Shown here: positions 35,884 to 44,837 of the stretch, in pieces | How the letters are laid out: every line of letters begins with the position of its first letter | How positions within the stretch are numbered: the first letter of the stretch is position 1 | Source of the DNA: Cristatella mucedo | Lineage: Eukaryota > Bryozoa > Phylactolaemata > Cristatellidae | Assembly: GCA_009760855.2 (NCBI GenBank) | Contig: WPIO01000003.1 | Coordinates: 14,244,001 to 14,308,000, forward strand | Reading direction: 5' to 3' | Length of the DNA: 64,000 nt | Translations under genes and position numbers: made by a program | Notes under the pieces: generated by a model | Database searches by the model: none | The model's input: the letters and a program-made list of their open reading frames with translations, nothing else | What the model was told of the DNA's origin: nothing

Positions 35884-36130
35884 CCGGTGTCAAACCTCAA
35901 TTTAAAGTTATGGCCGAGAATATTAAGATGAATGTTCCAATTTGAGCCTAGTCTTTAGTACACCGAAGGGAAAGCTTGAAGGTAGTCAATTGAGACGTTG
36001 GTAACTGGTCGAGAACGAAGCGCACGTCTACCAATAGCAGCAAAGTGGCTCATCGCACCACAAAGTTCACAGATTTTGCCTACGACTGGGTACTTAGTGG
36101 GCACATGCTACAAACCACAGTCACTACGTA

Positions 36131-37148
36131 CATTAGTGTCGCTCTGCTTTTGAGCCATTCGTGAACGCATTCAGTAAGCTGTCTTGATCCGGTGTAGTAT
36201 GTTCTGGACGAGCTGGAGACGGTTGTGAATACTTGTGCTCATGCAGCTCAGGTAGAGAGCCACTACTTCCCGAGACCGACAAATGCTCACTGCTTGAGTA
36301 AAAGCCAACTTGGTCTCTGACAAAAGCATGTCTCAACAGCGTCGAATGTATACTGATGGTTATCCGGTTTCGAAGAACTTTGGGTCCCCTCAGCGCTGTA
36401 ATTGCACGACTCAATGAATGTATATTTAGATGAAGTCACGACCCATAACCGTTAGCAGCGAGGTTAGGCATTCAGGTCCGTCTTTGGGCGACTTTTCAGA
36501 TGCAATTATGTAATAGCCGAAGGGAATCCTACATTTTTGTATCGCCCGAGAAGTAATAGACTGAACTGGGAATGGCCCAGCCCGGTACAACCATCCCACA
36601 GGCACGCGTAACGCCGAACATCCGCAGGGAGATGACGATGGACAAGCTTCATAGCTGCCGAAGCTCGTCGCCTTAACCCAACAGGTGGTTCGGAGCTCGG
36701 GTGCGCAATAAGATCAGTAGGTCGCCTCTTCCTAGAGCGTCTCGCGTGCAATCCTACCTATCGTTATCTTGAGGGTCGTGGGTTTGTCTGGCGTGTGCTG
36801 GGTTGAGTCGCAAATCATCAACAAGGGATTTTACCGAGGTTTATTCGCAAGCGCACGATGCCACTGCATGTCTAGTTTGGCCTTGTCGCCGCACTCCTCG
36901 AAAGCTCTCGCCGAGGCAAACACTCTTACGGGGATATACTCCCTCCTGTGGTCTCTTAAGTAAGCCCATACTTTTCCCTAGACCGTGTGCAAACGCTCAA
37001 CGTCAGCAGTGTGTCGTAATGTTTCTAGATTGCGATTATCTTCCAGAAAGCAGGCATGGCCACGTACGGCACAGTGGCGGCCACGGCCAGCTCTTTGGAG
37101 GTCCCAGTTGGTACCGCGCGGTCGGTCGGTCGCGCGGTCGGTCGCGAA
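36131..37148. other. Unassigned sequence, possibly Ty3-type gag remnant
   Basis: The 93-codon minus frame 36133-36414 lies immediately upstream of the CCHC text and is where gag would be, but it has no readable gag motif. CGGTCGGT repeats occur at 37120-37145. Otherwise unassigned. Confidence 0.35.
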
Positions 37149-37562
37149 GCAATGTAATGTAATGTATCACCACTGTCTGTAACTCCACAAAGTCATAAAC
37201 CATGTGGGTGTTACGCAGGAGAGTTTTGTATAGCGCACTCACAGCCTAAGCGGCTTTCGGTACGCATTCGGTAGCCAACAGACTTTGTCTCACGCAACAA
37301 AGAGAAAGTGGGGAGCATAGCAGAGTCAGGAGAGCAGTTGAGGTAGTGAGTAGCATAGAAGTAGCAGCTCAGGATCGCGGAAAAGGATGTGCCATAGTCA
37401 AGCATGATTTTACTTACCATTCAATTGCATTTCACTTTGCAGCAAATGTAAAGCACCTAGAAAGAGATTAAGTTCTCTGAGGGCGCTTTATCAAGTGCAT
37501 TATTATTATTATTATTATTATTATAGTCGGCAGTAGGAGAGTAGTTGTCATAGCGTAAGAAG
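37149..37562 (-). mobile_element. LINE-A 3' end, antisense, with LINE-B insertion
   Basis: It starts with AATGTAATGTATCACCACTG and follows the antisense LINE-A end through the CGGTACGCATTCGG and GGAAAAGGATGTGCCATAGTC blocks. After the insertion it resumes AGTCGGCAGTAGGAGAG. The coding end (SVGYRMRTESRLGCECAIQN on minus) is nearly identical to the 48.9-kb copy, so this is a young copy. Confidence 0.9.
37398..37524 (+). mobile_element. LINE-B 3' tail inserted in LINE-A
   Basis: CAAGCATGATTTTACTTACC through AGAGATTAAGTTCTCTGAGG, TTTATCAAGTGCATT and ATT repeats. ATAGTC occurs on both sides (before 37398 and after the ATT run), consistent with a short target-site duplication. Confidence 0.88.
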
Positions 37563-38149
37563 CCGGCACCGGCGCTGCAATCCGTCTTCCACAGCCGTCC
37601 TCCGGCAAAGCCGAACTGGGCACTAACTACAATGCAGCTACTCTTAGCGAGGCTTCAAAGCGGGATCGCAGCCCTTCGAGAAGTGGTCGAAACTCAACCG
37701 GGAAGAAAGTGGGCAGCACTTTCCCCAGGCTTGGTTCACGCCGGCCGCTTTGGCCATCCGCCAACTAACTACAGCCCCTAGCCACGCCTGCGCCCCTGGC
37801 CAATCGCAAGCTGCTTGCCGTCTGAGCAATGCTTTCTCAGATCATCCTCGGGGCATTGCGCCACGAGACTCCCAGCTGCGTTCACCGTCTCCAAATGGTG
37901 TTCATGTTCTTCGGTGTGAACTGACGCTATCTCTCGGGCCTATTCTTCCACTCGGAGTCTCCATTCCGATCGCACAAACGCTATGCATGCTTATCTCATG
38001 CAGTACTTGGGTGTCGTAGGTACTCTAAGCTTAAGTGAGCAGATTGTCTGCCTCTTCTTGGAACACGCACCAGCTTGTAGAGTCTGCTTACTGCTCCAGC
38101 GTCGATTACATTTTGAAACGGCGGCACTAGCTAAACCAGCCGGATTATG
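37563..38149. other. Unassigned sequence
   Basis: It is moderately GC-rich with overlapping short frames and no recognisable domain. Confidence 0.3.
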
Positions 38150-38528
38150 GCTGATAGTGATTATTCGCGATTATACGGTTATCTACGGCCGAGGCAGTAT
38201 AAAAAGCCAGCCTTATGAGATAAGCAGGAAGTTTTGCTTCCGGAGTCACCATTCACATCTAAGCTGATCTCTAGGCCACGAAGCCATCGGTATACGTTTT
38301 GGCCGCTGTTGAACGACTATAACCGTCCACTGCTGCTAAATAGACTTGTCTACGTTTATGGATTCGGAATTGTTATATTAAGGCACGTCTCTTCGTCGCT
38401 AGCCGTGCTATAACGTTCGAGCGTCGCCAGTATTCGGCTCGCTCCTGCTGAGACGAGCACCGTTACGAGCCTTGTATTTGTGGTCTAGTTCTGCCTGGAC
38501 GTGGAAGCCGCATGCCACGTTTGTAACA
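38150..38528 (+). mobile_element. Solo-LTR-like element, copy 2
   Basis: It shares with 55353-55683 the string of blocks CGGCCGAGGCAGTATAAAA (TATA-like), GAGATAAGCAGGAAGTTTTG, CTAGGCCACGAAGCCATCGG, CGTTACGAGCCTTG, CTAGTTCTGCCTGGACGTGG and GTTTGTAACA at the end. The 5' boundary is blurred. No coding is present. Confidence 0.7.
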
Positions 38529-38559
38529 ACAGTGAGTCTGCTTGTGAGAGTGAGAGTGC

Positions 38560-38700
38560 TTTTGTCTTGCTTCAGTTCTGCTTCAGCCATATGTGCATGC
38601 GTCATCAAGACTGCCGTGGGGGTACAAGACTTACAGGAGACTCAACGTTAACTCAGCAGCTGATCGTGGTTCTTTCTACCACTCGCCAAGACTGAACCAA
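38560..38700. repeat. Fold-back-family arm fragment
   Basis: TGTCTTGCTTCAGTTCTGCTTC, then CATCAAGACTGCC, match the arms of the fold-back elements at 40.2 and 62.3 kb. The next 130 bases match sequence beside those elements too. Confidence 0.5.
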
Positions 38701-38850
38701 TTACCAAGCATAGGCACCGTCGACGGAACGCTTTGGCATTGCTTTGAAAAGCATGGCGGACGACTCGCGGCGAAATCATCAAAGCATTCCGCAAGACTAC
38801 CTGTTTATGAGACACTACGGCCTTGTCATAGAAGAGTCCGATTACGAGGC
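38701..38850 (+). repeat. Repeat R, copy 1 (possible transposase N-terminus)
   Basis: CACCGTCGACGGAACGC, GCATGGCGGACGACTCGCGG, GAAATCATCAAAGCATTCC and CTGTTTATGAGACACTACGG parallel 62345-62510 (plus) and 40060-40170 (minus). In all three a MADD/LADD-like peptide followed by an FM..RY block can be read, suggesting a shared coding origin. The family was not identified. Confidence 0.5.
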
Positions 38851-38915
38851 CGCGGGTAATAAAGACAGTATCGGAAGGTTAAAATTCACTGGGAGGCGCG
38901 TTTCAAAGGGCCATT

Positions 38916-38936
38916 ACCTACCTACCTACCTACCTA
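38916..38936. repeat. ACCT tetranucleotide run
   Basis: Five consecutive ACCT-type units directly adjoining the 5' end of a LINE-A fragment. Confidence 0.85.
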
Positions 38937-39386
38937 ACCGCCACGGCTTGGCTCCTCCGTACCTAGCTGAACTGCTGCACCAGTTTCGGCCTCGTGCCCT
39001 CAGGTCCTGAGTGGACAATAAATTAGCTGTTCTATTCTACTTAAAGACCGTTGGCGACAAAAGTTTTAGATCGGCAGGTCCTAGACTGTGGAACTCGCTT
39101 CCACAGTTCTTACGAAACGAAAAGTACTCTCCTGCTGCCGACTATGGCTAATTCTTTTCAGCGGTCCTGAGCTGCTACTGCCAGGCTACTCACTACCTCA
39201 ACTGCTCTCCTGACTCCGCTATGCTTCCCACTTTTCCTTTGTTGGATGAGACGAAGTCTGTTGGCTACCGAATGCGTACCGAAAGCCGCTTATGCTCTGA
39301 GTGCGCTATACAAAACTCTCCTGCGTAACGTGCACACAGTCTTTATGGCTTTGTGGAGTTACAGAAGGAGATACATTACATTGCAT
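38937..39386 (+). mobile_element. LINE-A 3' end, sense
   Basis: HGLAPPYLAELLHQFRP is readable at the start, then the VDNKLAVLF and LWNSLPQFL blocks, the YRMRTESR end and the tail GAGATACATTACATTGCATT. The element is 5' truncated with one or two frameshifts. Confidence 0.88.
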
Positions 39387-39780
39387 TACCCAACAATTAC
39401 AGTTTTTCCATGATCACTCTAGTATTGGAGCAAGTAGGAAGCCAGACTTAAAGGAAAACTGATCGTGCAAACTTCCTATTGGAAGGCATACAGAAGTAGA
39501 ATACAAGAGGGACAGAAGCAGGACATATATCGGACTCGCCATGTAAACTTGGCTTCAGTCGCCGCAATTACACTGGATTTATGAGCCAGATCCTGCTGAT
39601 ACTGATACTGCAATAAGCGCCGACTCGAAGCAGCGTCTGCACGGTCAGTCTTGCTTCTGTCCTGCTTGCATTCTGCTTCGTTCTTTCTTCAGGTAGGAAG
39701 TTACACGGTTTTCCCTTAAGGACTGGTTCCTGCTTGCTCCACCCCCAGAGTGCCCTGGGAAAGTTGCTTCTGTTAGGGGG
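39387..39780. mobile_element. Fold-back MITE, about 390 bp
   Basis: The two halves are imperfect reverse complements over nearly their whole length. CCCAACAATTAC pairs with TGTTAGGGG. CACTCTAGTATTGGAGCAAG pairs with the CTTGCTCCACCCCCAGAGTG side. CTTAAAGGAAAAC pairs with GTTTTCCCTTAAG, and GGGACAGAAGCAGGAC pairs with GTCTTGCTTCTGTCC. It begins exactly where the preceding LINE-A tail ends. A related shorter copy lies at 60684-60841. It has no coding capacity. The superfamily is uncertain. Confidence 0.7.
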
Positions 39781-39840
39781 TGTAGGAAATTGGCCTCTTT
39801 TTCGATGCACCTTCCGGTGAATTGAAAAAAACAACATATT

Positions 39841-39999
39841 AGCTGATTTAGCAGCCGTATTTGTATAGCGGCAGAGGAGCCTTAACGGCTATCACCACCG
39901 CTATCAATTAGCATTAATGGATCGCCCACTGCAGGATTCGAACCAACGACCTCGGTTGTAAAAAGCGAGCACCTTACCTTCTAAGCTACCACGGTGGCC
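39841..39999 (-). mobile_element. SINE-2, antisense, near full length
   Basis: AGCTGATTTAGCAGCCGTAT, GCGGCAGAGGAGCCTTAACGG, GATCGCCCACTGCAGGATTC, CGACCTCGG and CTTACCTTCTAAGCTACC are in order. It lacks the extra palindrome of the 30.8-kb copy. Confidence 0.85.
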
Positions 40000-40059
40000 C
40001 TAGCCGCTCGCGATTAACTTTTTCACCAGCAGCCTTATCATTTGACTCCTACACGAAGA

Positions 40060-40175
40060 GCTTGTAGCGTACCATAAACACAGACTCAACCTGGAACGCA
40101 TCAGCGATTTCGCCGGTCAGATTATCCGCCAAGCTTATCAAAGCAGTGAAGAAGGCGTGCCCCAGGCAGCGAGTA
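40060..40175 (-). repeat. Repeat R, copy 2, antisense
   Basis: Its reverse complement contains GGCACGCCTTCTTCACTGC, AAGCTTGGCGGATAATCTG, GGCGAAATC and GATGCGTTCCAGGT. It is very close to 62370-62450 and carries the same peptide framework (HAFF.AL.SLADNLT.EI.DAF). Confidence 0.6.
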
Positions 40176-40180
40176 TGATC

Positions 40181-40255
40181 GGTCATTTGTTCAGTCTTGC
40201 CTCAGTCGCGGCCAAGTTGTAAGCCCAAAGACTGAAGCAAAACTGAAGCAGGACC
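40181..40255. repeat. Fold-back hairpin, about 28-bp imperfect arms
   Basis: GGTCATTTGTTCAGTCTTGC pairs with GCAAAACTGAAGCAGGACC, and CTCAGTC pairs with GACTGAA. The spacer is about 19 bases. It is nearly the same as the hairpin at 62272-62350, and both lie beside Repeat R. Confidence 0.75.
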
Positions 40256-41183
40256 AAATAAAATGTAGTATATTCGGCTTACGATAGCCTGCATAGCCTT
40301 CGCGCCGCGCTGGTGTCGAAGAAATGTCAATTAAAATGCGCGTACTTACATTTCTCTGACACAGCGAGCGCCATCAGCGAGCGGGCACACCCAGACCCGT
40401 CTCCTGGCACCGACTACGGCTTGCCGCTTAGCGTGCAACCAGCGAAAGCCTGCAGCCGTCCCGGCACGCCGTATCGTGTATCTCAAAAATGCACAGTGCC
40501 ACTACAACTGCAGTGAACTCCAAAACCAAGCAAACTTGGTCAAGTGCGGTCTCTTTTGGCGCCCGGCTTTAACGAGCTCCAAAGGTCGGCCAGATGCCTC
40601 CCTTTGGTTCGACTCGCATTAAATGCACACCTCAGGTACGTTTGCAATAGAAAAAAGAAAAATCTGTGAGAAGTAAAGAGGCTCATTGTTGCATAGCGAT
40701 GCACGAAAGCGAGCTTATGCGTTGAGAAGGCTGGCAGCAGGAGCGAAGGAAACGATCCCGTCAATGGGCGCTGTTAACGACTTTTTTGCTCGCTCGAGTT
40801 TTTTCTACAACTTTTTGTTCCTAGAGCTAGCACCTACGCGTTTTTCCGAAATAGACGGCTGGTGGATTTCATTGGTACGGCCAACGGAAGTGCAGCTGTC
40901 AGCGAAGCTACTGGTGCTCGATCGATTGTTGCCAACGAGGCAGAGGCGAAGGCTTATGCTTGAGACCCCGCAAAGTACTCGCGGGCTAGCGGAAGCTGAC
41001 AAAAACTCGCATGCGCGTCGCTGAGGTTTGCTAGCCTCGGAGGTAACCGTCTACCGGTAGCAGCGCAGAGCAGGTTTTGACTAAAAAAAGGAAAAGAAAC
41101 GAAGTGGGCGGAAGTGGTCAGCAGAAGCTGGCGGTTGGCAAAATTGAACCTTCAAAAGCGGACAGACGCGATTGGCGAGGCCA
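40256..41183. other. Unassigned sequence with a 112-codon frame
   Basis: The plus frame 40686-41024 is one of the longer unassigned ones, with alternating basic and hydrophobic segments and no motif I recognise. Because CpG-rich flanks lengthen frames by chance, it is not called a gene. Confidence 0.3.
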
Positions 41184-41222
41184 GTGTCGAGGCTACGCTA
41201 ACTGTAAGCGTAGCCTCGACAC
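41184..41222. repeat. Perfect 16-bp inverted repeat
   Basis: Arms 41184-41199 and 41207-41222 are exact reverse complements with a 7-base spacer. No related copy was seen in the window. It resembles the 20.3-kb palindrome in design. Confidence 0.92.
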
Positions 41223-42261
41223 GAGCTTGCCATGCCCGATTATTCTGTGGCGTATCCGCAACAGACTGGTCAAAAGCGGAGAGAACCCAGTGAATGCAAC
41301 AATCCGACCGGAGATAAAAAAAAACGCAAATGCGTTTTAACCTGACCAAGTGACTGAAGAAAGTGGAAAATATCTTGCCAACGAAAGTCACCTTATGGAC
41401 CGTTATTTCACAGAGGGCGGCTCTGAAATTAGCCCATAGCGTCGGAAGTCTGGATACCGATTCCCGAGGGAAACTAGATACATATTCAGTCTGCTATCCG
41501 GTCCAACGCTACGCGGTCCCGTACAGAGCTGCGGTATGACTGGGCTAAATTCCCGGCATTCGCTTCAGTCACTTTGGCAGTTTTCCAGAGAGAAGCTGCG
41601 GGCAAACGTGGACCTCGGTCCCTTGCATATGTTTGTGTGCATTATGTTTGTAGGCAGTCTACTCTTGCTTGCTCTCTTCCACGGTGTTGTTGTAGTATCG
41701 CTACAAATGTGACGGACGTACCGGCTTCTGCACCGACGCTCTTAGGCCGCGAACAAAGCGGTCGTAACGGTGCTGGCCTCAGTTTACACGTAACGAATAG
41801 TGGCGAGGCTCTGATCTTTTTAATCACGCTAGCGACTTGTAGGCGTAGCACCAACGAACTCAGGTATACCGAAAGTAGCGTAGCGCGGCAGTGACAAAGA
41901 GCGCCCCCTAGCGTAACATAACGTATCCGTATCTATTGCATGGAGAAGCCTATTTGACAGCAATGGAGGTTTACTGGCCTCCAGATTATCTCGTGGTTTA
42001 CAATAACTCTCGTGAGAACTAAAGTCTAGAGCACAACTCGGCGCAACTTTTAAGGCACAACTCACTGCCTTTTGCACGACTTCGGTTTTCATGCTTCCAA
42101 ACCATAGATTATCATAAAAGCGGTTCCTTACCATTATAATTAAGGAAAAGCGAACGATGAATGTAAACGCAGTCAATATCTGGCTGATTTAGCATGCTGA
42201 GATGGTAGCGAGCTACATTAGCCCGATTGTAACTGATATTCATTGTTCGTTGTTCCTGAAT
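41223..42261. other. Unassigned sequence
   Basis: No recognised repeat. Frames of 106 and 115 codons overlap on opposite strands without motifs. Confidence 0.3.
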
Positions 42262-42590
42262 TGTAACGGCTACGAACCGGTTACGCGATAATCTATGGCC
42301 GAGGCCGCATAAAAGCCAACGCTATGTGATAGGCGGGGAGTAGCCGCTAGGTCTTAGCATGTGAGGTTGGGTGCTCGCTCCTTACAACCCCGGTCTCGGG
42401 TTCAAGTCCTGCTATGGGTAATAATTTCATTCCCTACTGCAAGCGGTGGTGAGTGCGGAAAAGGCTCTTCTACTGCTATCTAAACGAGGCTGTTAAATCA
42501 GCTCAGCTCTTTTTTCTTTTGCGCTTCCAAAGTCGCCATTGACACCTGAGCTGGTTTGAGCTCTAGGCCACAAGACAATTGCGTCCCGAC
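42262..42590 (+). mobile_element. Solo-LTR-like element, copy 3, with SINE-2 inside
   Basis: It starts TGTAACGGCTACGAACC like copy 1. It contains CTATGGCCGAGGCCGCATAAAA and GTGATAGGCGGGGAG, and after the SINE it resumes CTTCCAAAGTCGCCATTGAC, GAGCTGGTTTGAGCTCTAGG. The 3' part is missing. The next sequence is a 133-bp tandem. Confidence 0.75.
42342..42510 (+). mobile_element. SINE-2 inserted in an LTR
   Basis: GTTGGGTGCTCGCTCCTTAC, CGGTCTCGGGTTCAAGTCC, TTCCCTACTGCAAGCGGTGG, CTCTTCTACTGCTATC and GAGGCTGTTAAATCAGCTCA. LTR text lies on both sides. Confidence 0.85.
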
Positions 42591-42598
42591 AACATCGT

Positions 42599-42864
42599 GC
42601 CGATAAATTCGCGATCGACAAAAACGCGATGGAAAGCGCTATGTAAAGATATTATTCGAAGTAAGTAGCACTAAACGCTGCGTATTGAAATGTCACATCA
42701 AATCTCATTAACAATCAAATTTAGTTTAAAAGCCGATAAATTCGTGACTAAAAACACGAAGAAAAGCGAAACAAAATAATATCATAATATACTTAAGTAG
42801 CACATAGCTCTGCGCATTGAAATATTGTATCAAGTCTTAAACAAATCAAATTTTACTTAAATTG
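42599..42864. repeat. Two-copy tandem, 133-bp unit
   Basis: Units begin GCCGATAAATTCG at 42599 and 42732. They share GCGTATTGAAAT/GCGCATTGAAAT, CACATCAAATC/GTATCAAGTC and CAATCAAATTT/CAAATCAAATTT. The copies are diverged, so the duplication is old. Confidence 0.8.
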
Positions 42865-43384
42865 TAATGTTATAAGATACGGCGTGCAAATAGTCCTTAG
42901 AATAAAGTTTATTAGATGAAAGAAGAAGTGCGGCAAGACGTCTGTATAGTTGAATTTATTTAGACTGGCTGGGTGCTTGACTGTGAATTCCGCTATGTAT
43001 ACGAGTTATAATTTGTTCTATCTAATCTTGTTCACGATAGAAATGGTTGACCAACGTGTTGACGGCAGAATGATGACACGCGACAGACGATTTGAATGAA
43101 TTATGCTAACCTTCGATTAAATCATTCATTCGAGGCGATCCGTCAGCAAGTTCCACAGGGTGATACGAAATAATGAACTAGCGGTTCTATTGCGTCGCAA
43201 ATGACCAACGTAATTGTTTTGCCAGTAATTGTCTTTCCACCGTTTCCGGATTCCGAATCTGCCTTGAAGAAGTATTTAATATAAATTTCTGTAAAAAAAC
43301 CCCAGAGAATTACTGATTTACTTTGATTTATTTTATTTATTTTGATTTATTTTGATAGAACTACTGATGAATCACCGACACACT
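42865..43384. other. Unassigned AT-rich sequence
   Basis: It contains degenerate TTTGATTTATTTTATTTATT repeats around 43320-43355. No gene evidence. Confidence 0.35.
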
Positions 43385-44261
43385 ATTAGACTACACAATC
43401 TAGGCTTAATTGGTTGTGCTACGACAACGCAGCAGCCATTTCTGGCTACTTTTCCGGTGTCCAAAGAAAACACTGTCCAGAAATGAGATGGCAATTTTTG
43501 TAACCTCTTATAAGCTTAGCTTGGACCTAGAAGCAATTACTACTGCCAGCCTATATTTCCTTGTCATTCCCTTTTCGGGACCACTAGAGAGCACCTACTA
43601 ATGATTTTCAAGATCAGCTCTGAGGTGAGAAGATCTGAAGAAAGCCTTAGCCATCACTGTCAAATGTGACTCTGCAACAGAGTCGAGTGCAAGAGTGGAG
43701 GCTGTGAAAGCTATCAACGATAGACTGAACCTCATCGTAGAACTTTTGGAGCAACTGTATGAGGAAAAAATGGGAACACTTGAAACAGAAGTGAAGCTGG
43801 CAGCCTCCTAAATTCTATTTTGAGCAATACATTTTTGGCTGTGTTGCAACTTTAGTATAGCATCGCAAAGAAGATTGATCTCATTCAGAAAAGACCACTG
43901 GATCCAAAGATGAACTTAAAAGACACTCCTTGTGACCTCTACTCTCTTGAGATTTAGTTGTCAAAATATTGTGAAGACCTGTGTCAAGAATCACTACTAG
44001 ATGCAAAAAATGGATGTGATTTGTGGGTAGATGCAGTTGAACGAAGAATCCGCCGAAGGACACCGATACCTTAAGAACTCTCTCACGATGTTGGTCTTAC
44101 GGCAGGGGAGGAGATTTCAAGAACAATGAAGGACAGCATACAATATCTCCGACAAGAAGTTACCGCAATATTTTCCCAGCTCACAGATCTTGATGCTAAA
44201 TTAGACTTAAGTTATGCTAAATTAAAAAATAATTGCTAAATTATTAAACCACATGTAGCAA
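43385..44261 (+). pseudogene. ZMYM1-like hAT transposase remnant, copy 1
   Basis: Near 43420 the frame reads YDNAAAISGYFSGVQRK, the conserved block of ZMYM1/DUF4371-type hAT transposases (where GYDGAANMSG-like text is usual). Downstream, fragments match copy 2 at 47.9-48.7 kb: AIRALVEAVKAINDRLN, LEQLYEEKMGTLETEVKLAA, then LIQKRPLDPKMNL and EEISRTMKDSIQYLRQEV. Stops and frameshifts occur throughout. The C-terminal hATC domain is missing here. Confidence 0.75.
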
Positions 44262-44425
44262 AGCTGTTTCGTGGGTTAGGCCCATTGGTCAAGGTGCTCG
44301 TCTGAAATCACGGTCAAGATGAGTGTATTTGTTAACAAAGGTCATTAGCTCCAGCTCCGTAGCATATGTGAAGCACCTGAATAGAGTGTAAGTACTCTCA
44401 TGGCGCTATACAAATGAATTATAAA
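44262..44425 (+). mobile_element. SINE-1, sense, diverged
   Basis: AGCTGTTTCGTGGGTTAGGC, TTGGTCAAGGTGCTCGTC and GTGAAGCACCTGAATAGAG, then TACTCTCATGGCGCTATACA and AATGAATTATA. The B-box region is altered by inserted bases. Confidence 0.75.
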
Positions 44426-44837
44426 TAGTAAAACAGATCTACCGTGTCTAGCAGATCCGTAATATTTCTCTGCATCAAAGATTCTGTCGACTTGATTTAT
44501 AAGTGATATACAGTCGACTCCGCTTATAAGTATACGCTCGGGTCGGCAAATAGGCATTATTATATGCAGAGTAATACCATATACTAAGTGATACCAACAT
44601 TGCTTTAAACCTAACAGAATTTCTTTAAGGTCAATTTATCAACGTAGAACAATTAAGGCAAACATAATAATGCTAGATTATTAGAGAAGTCGCGAATTTC
44701 CGGCTGGATGCAATTTTGAGGTGCTCTTTTCTCGATCGCATCTGCTATTGTATATTACTCGTATTCTGTAAGATTTTGCTCCGAGTAATGAGGAACAGTT
44801 TCTAGCGCATTTACTCCTTCCATGTGCATTACTCTGC

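Larger units (their letters stand above)
34380..36130 (-). mobile_element. Ty3/gypsy-type gag end and pol, antisense, broken
   Basis: On the minus strand the order is as follows. A CCHC-like knuckle CELCGAMSHFAAIG at 36030-36071 has its last Cys changed to Gly. A protease start with FKLRFDTGA lies at 35883-35907. GRLPGEHKIQLHSDDQPVIQ lies near 35430, where pol leads into RT. RELNDVIQRENYQLYTPEEI lies near 35040, then SLPGSEYFSTIDI. HIDDIL at 34759-34776 is the RT active site, followed by LGLNADKCLFGQL. These are Ty3-clade pol blocks in the right order. Stops and frameshifts are frequent, and two younger elements sit inside it. Confidence 0.85.

Noticed and set aside
40686-41024. 112-codon frame as a gene
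   Set aside because: No motif, no conservation within the window, and similar-length frames occur on the other strand.
43385-44261. Host ZMYM1-type gene
   Set aside because: Two broken copies lie within 5 kb with stops and frameshifts, which fits a transposase relic better than a host gene.
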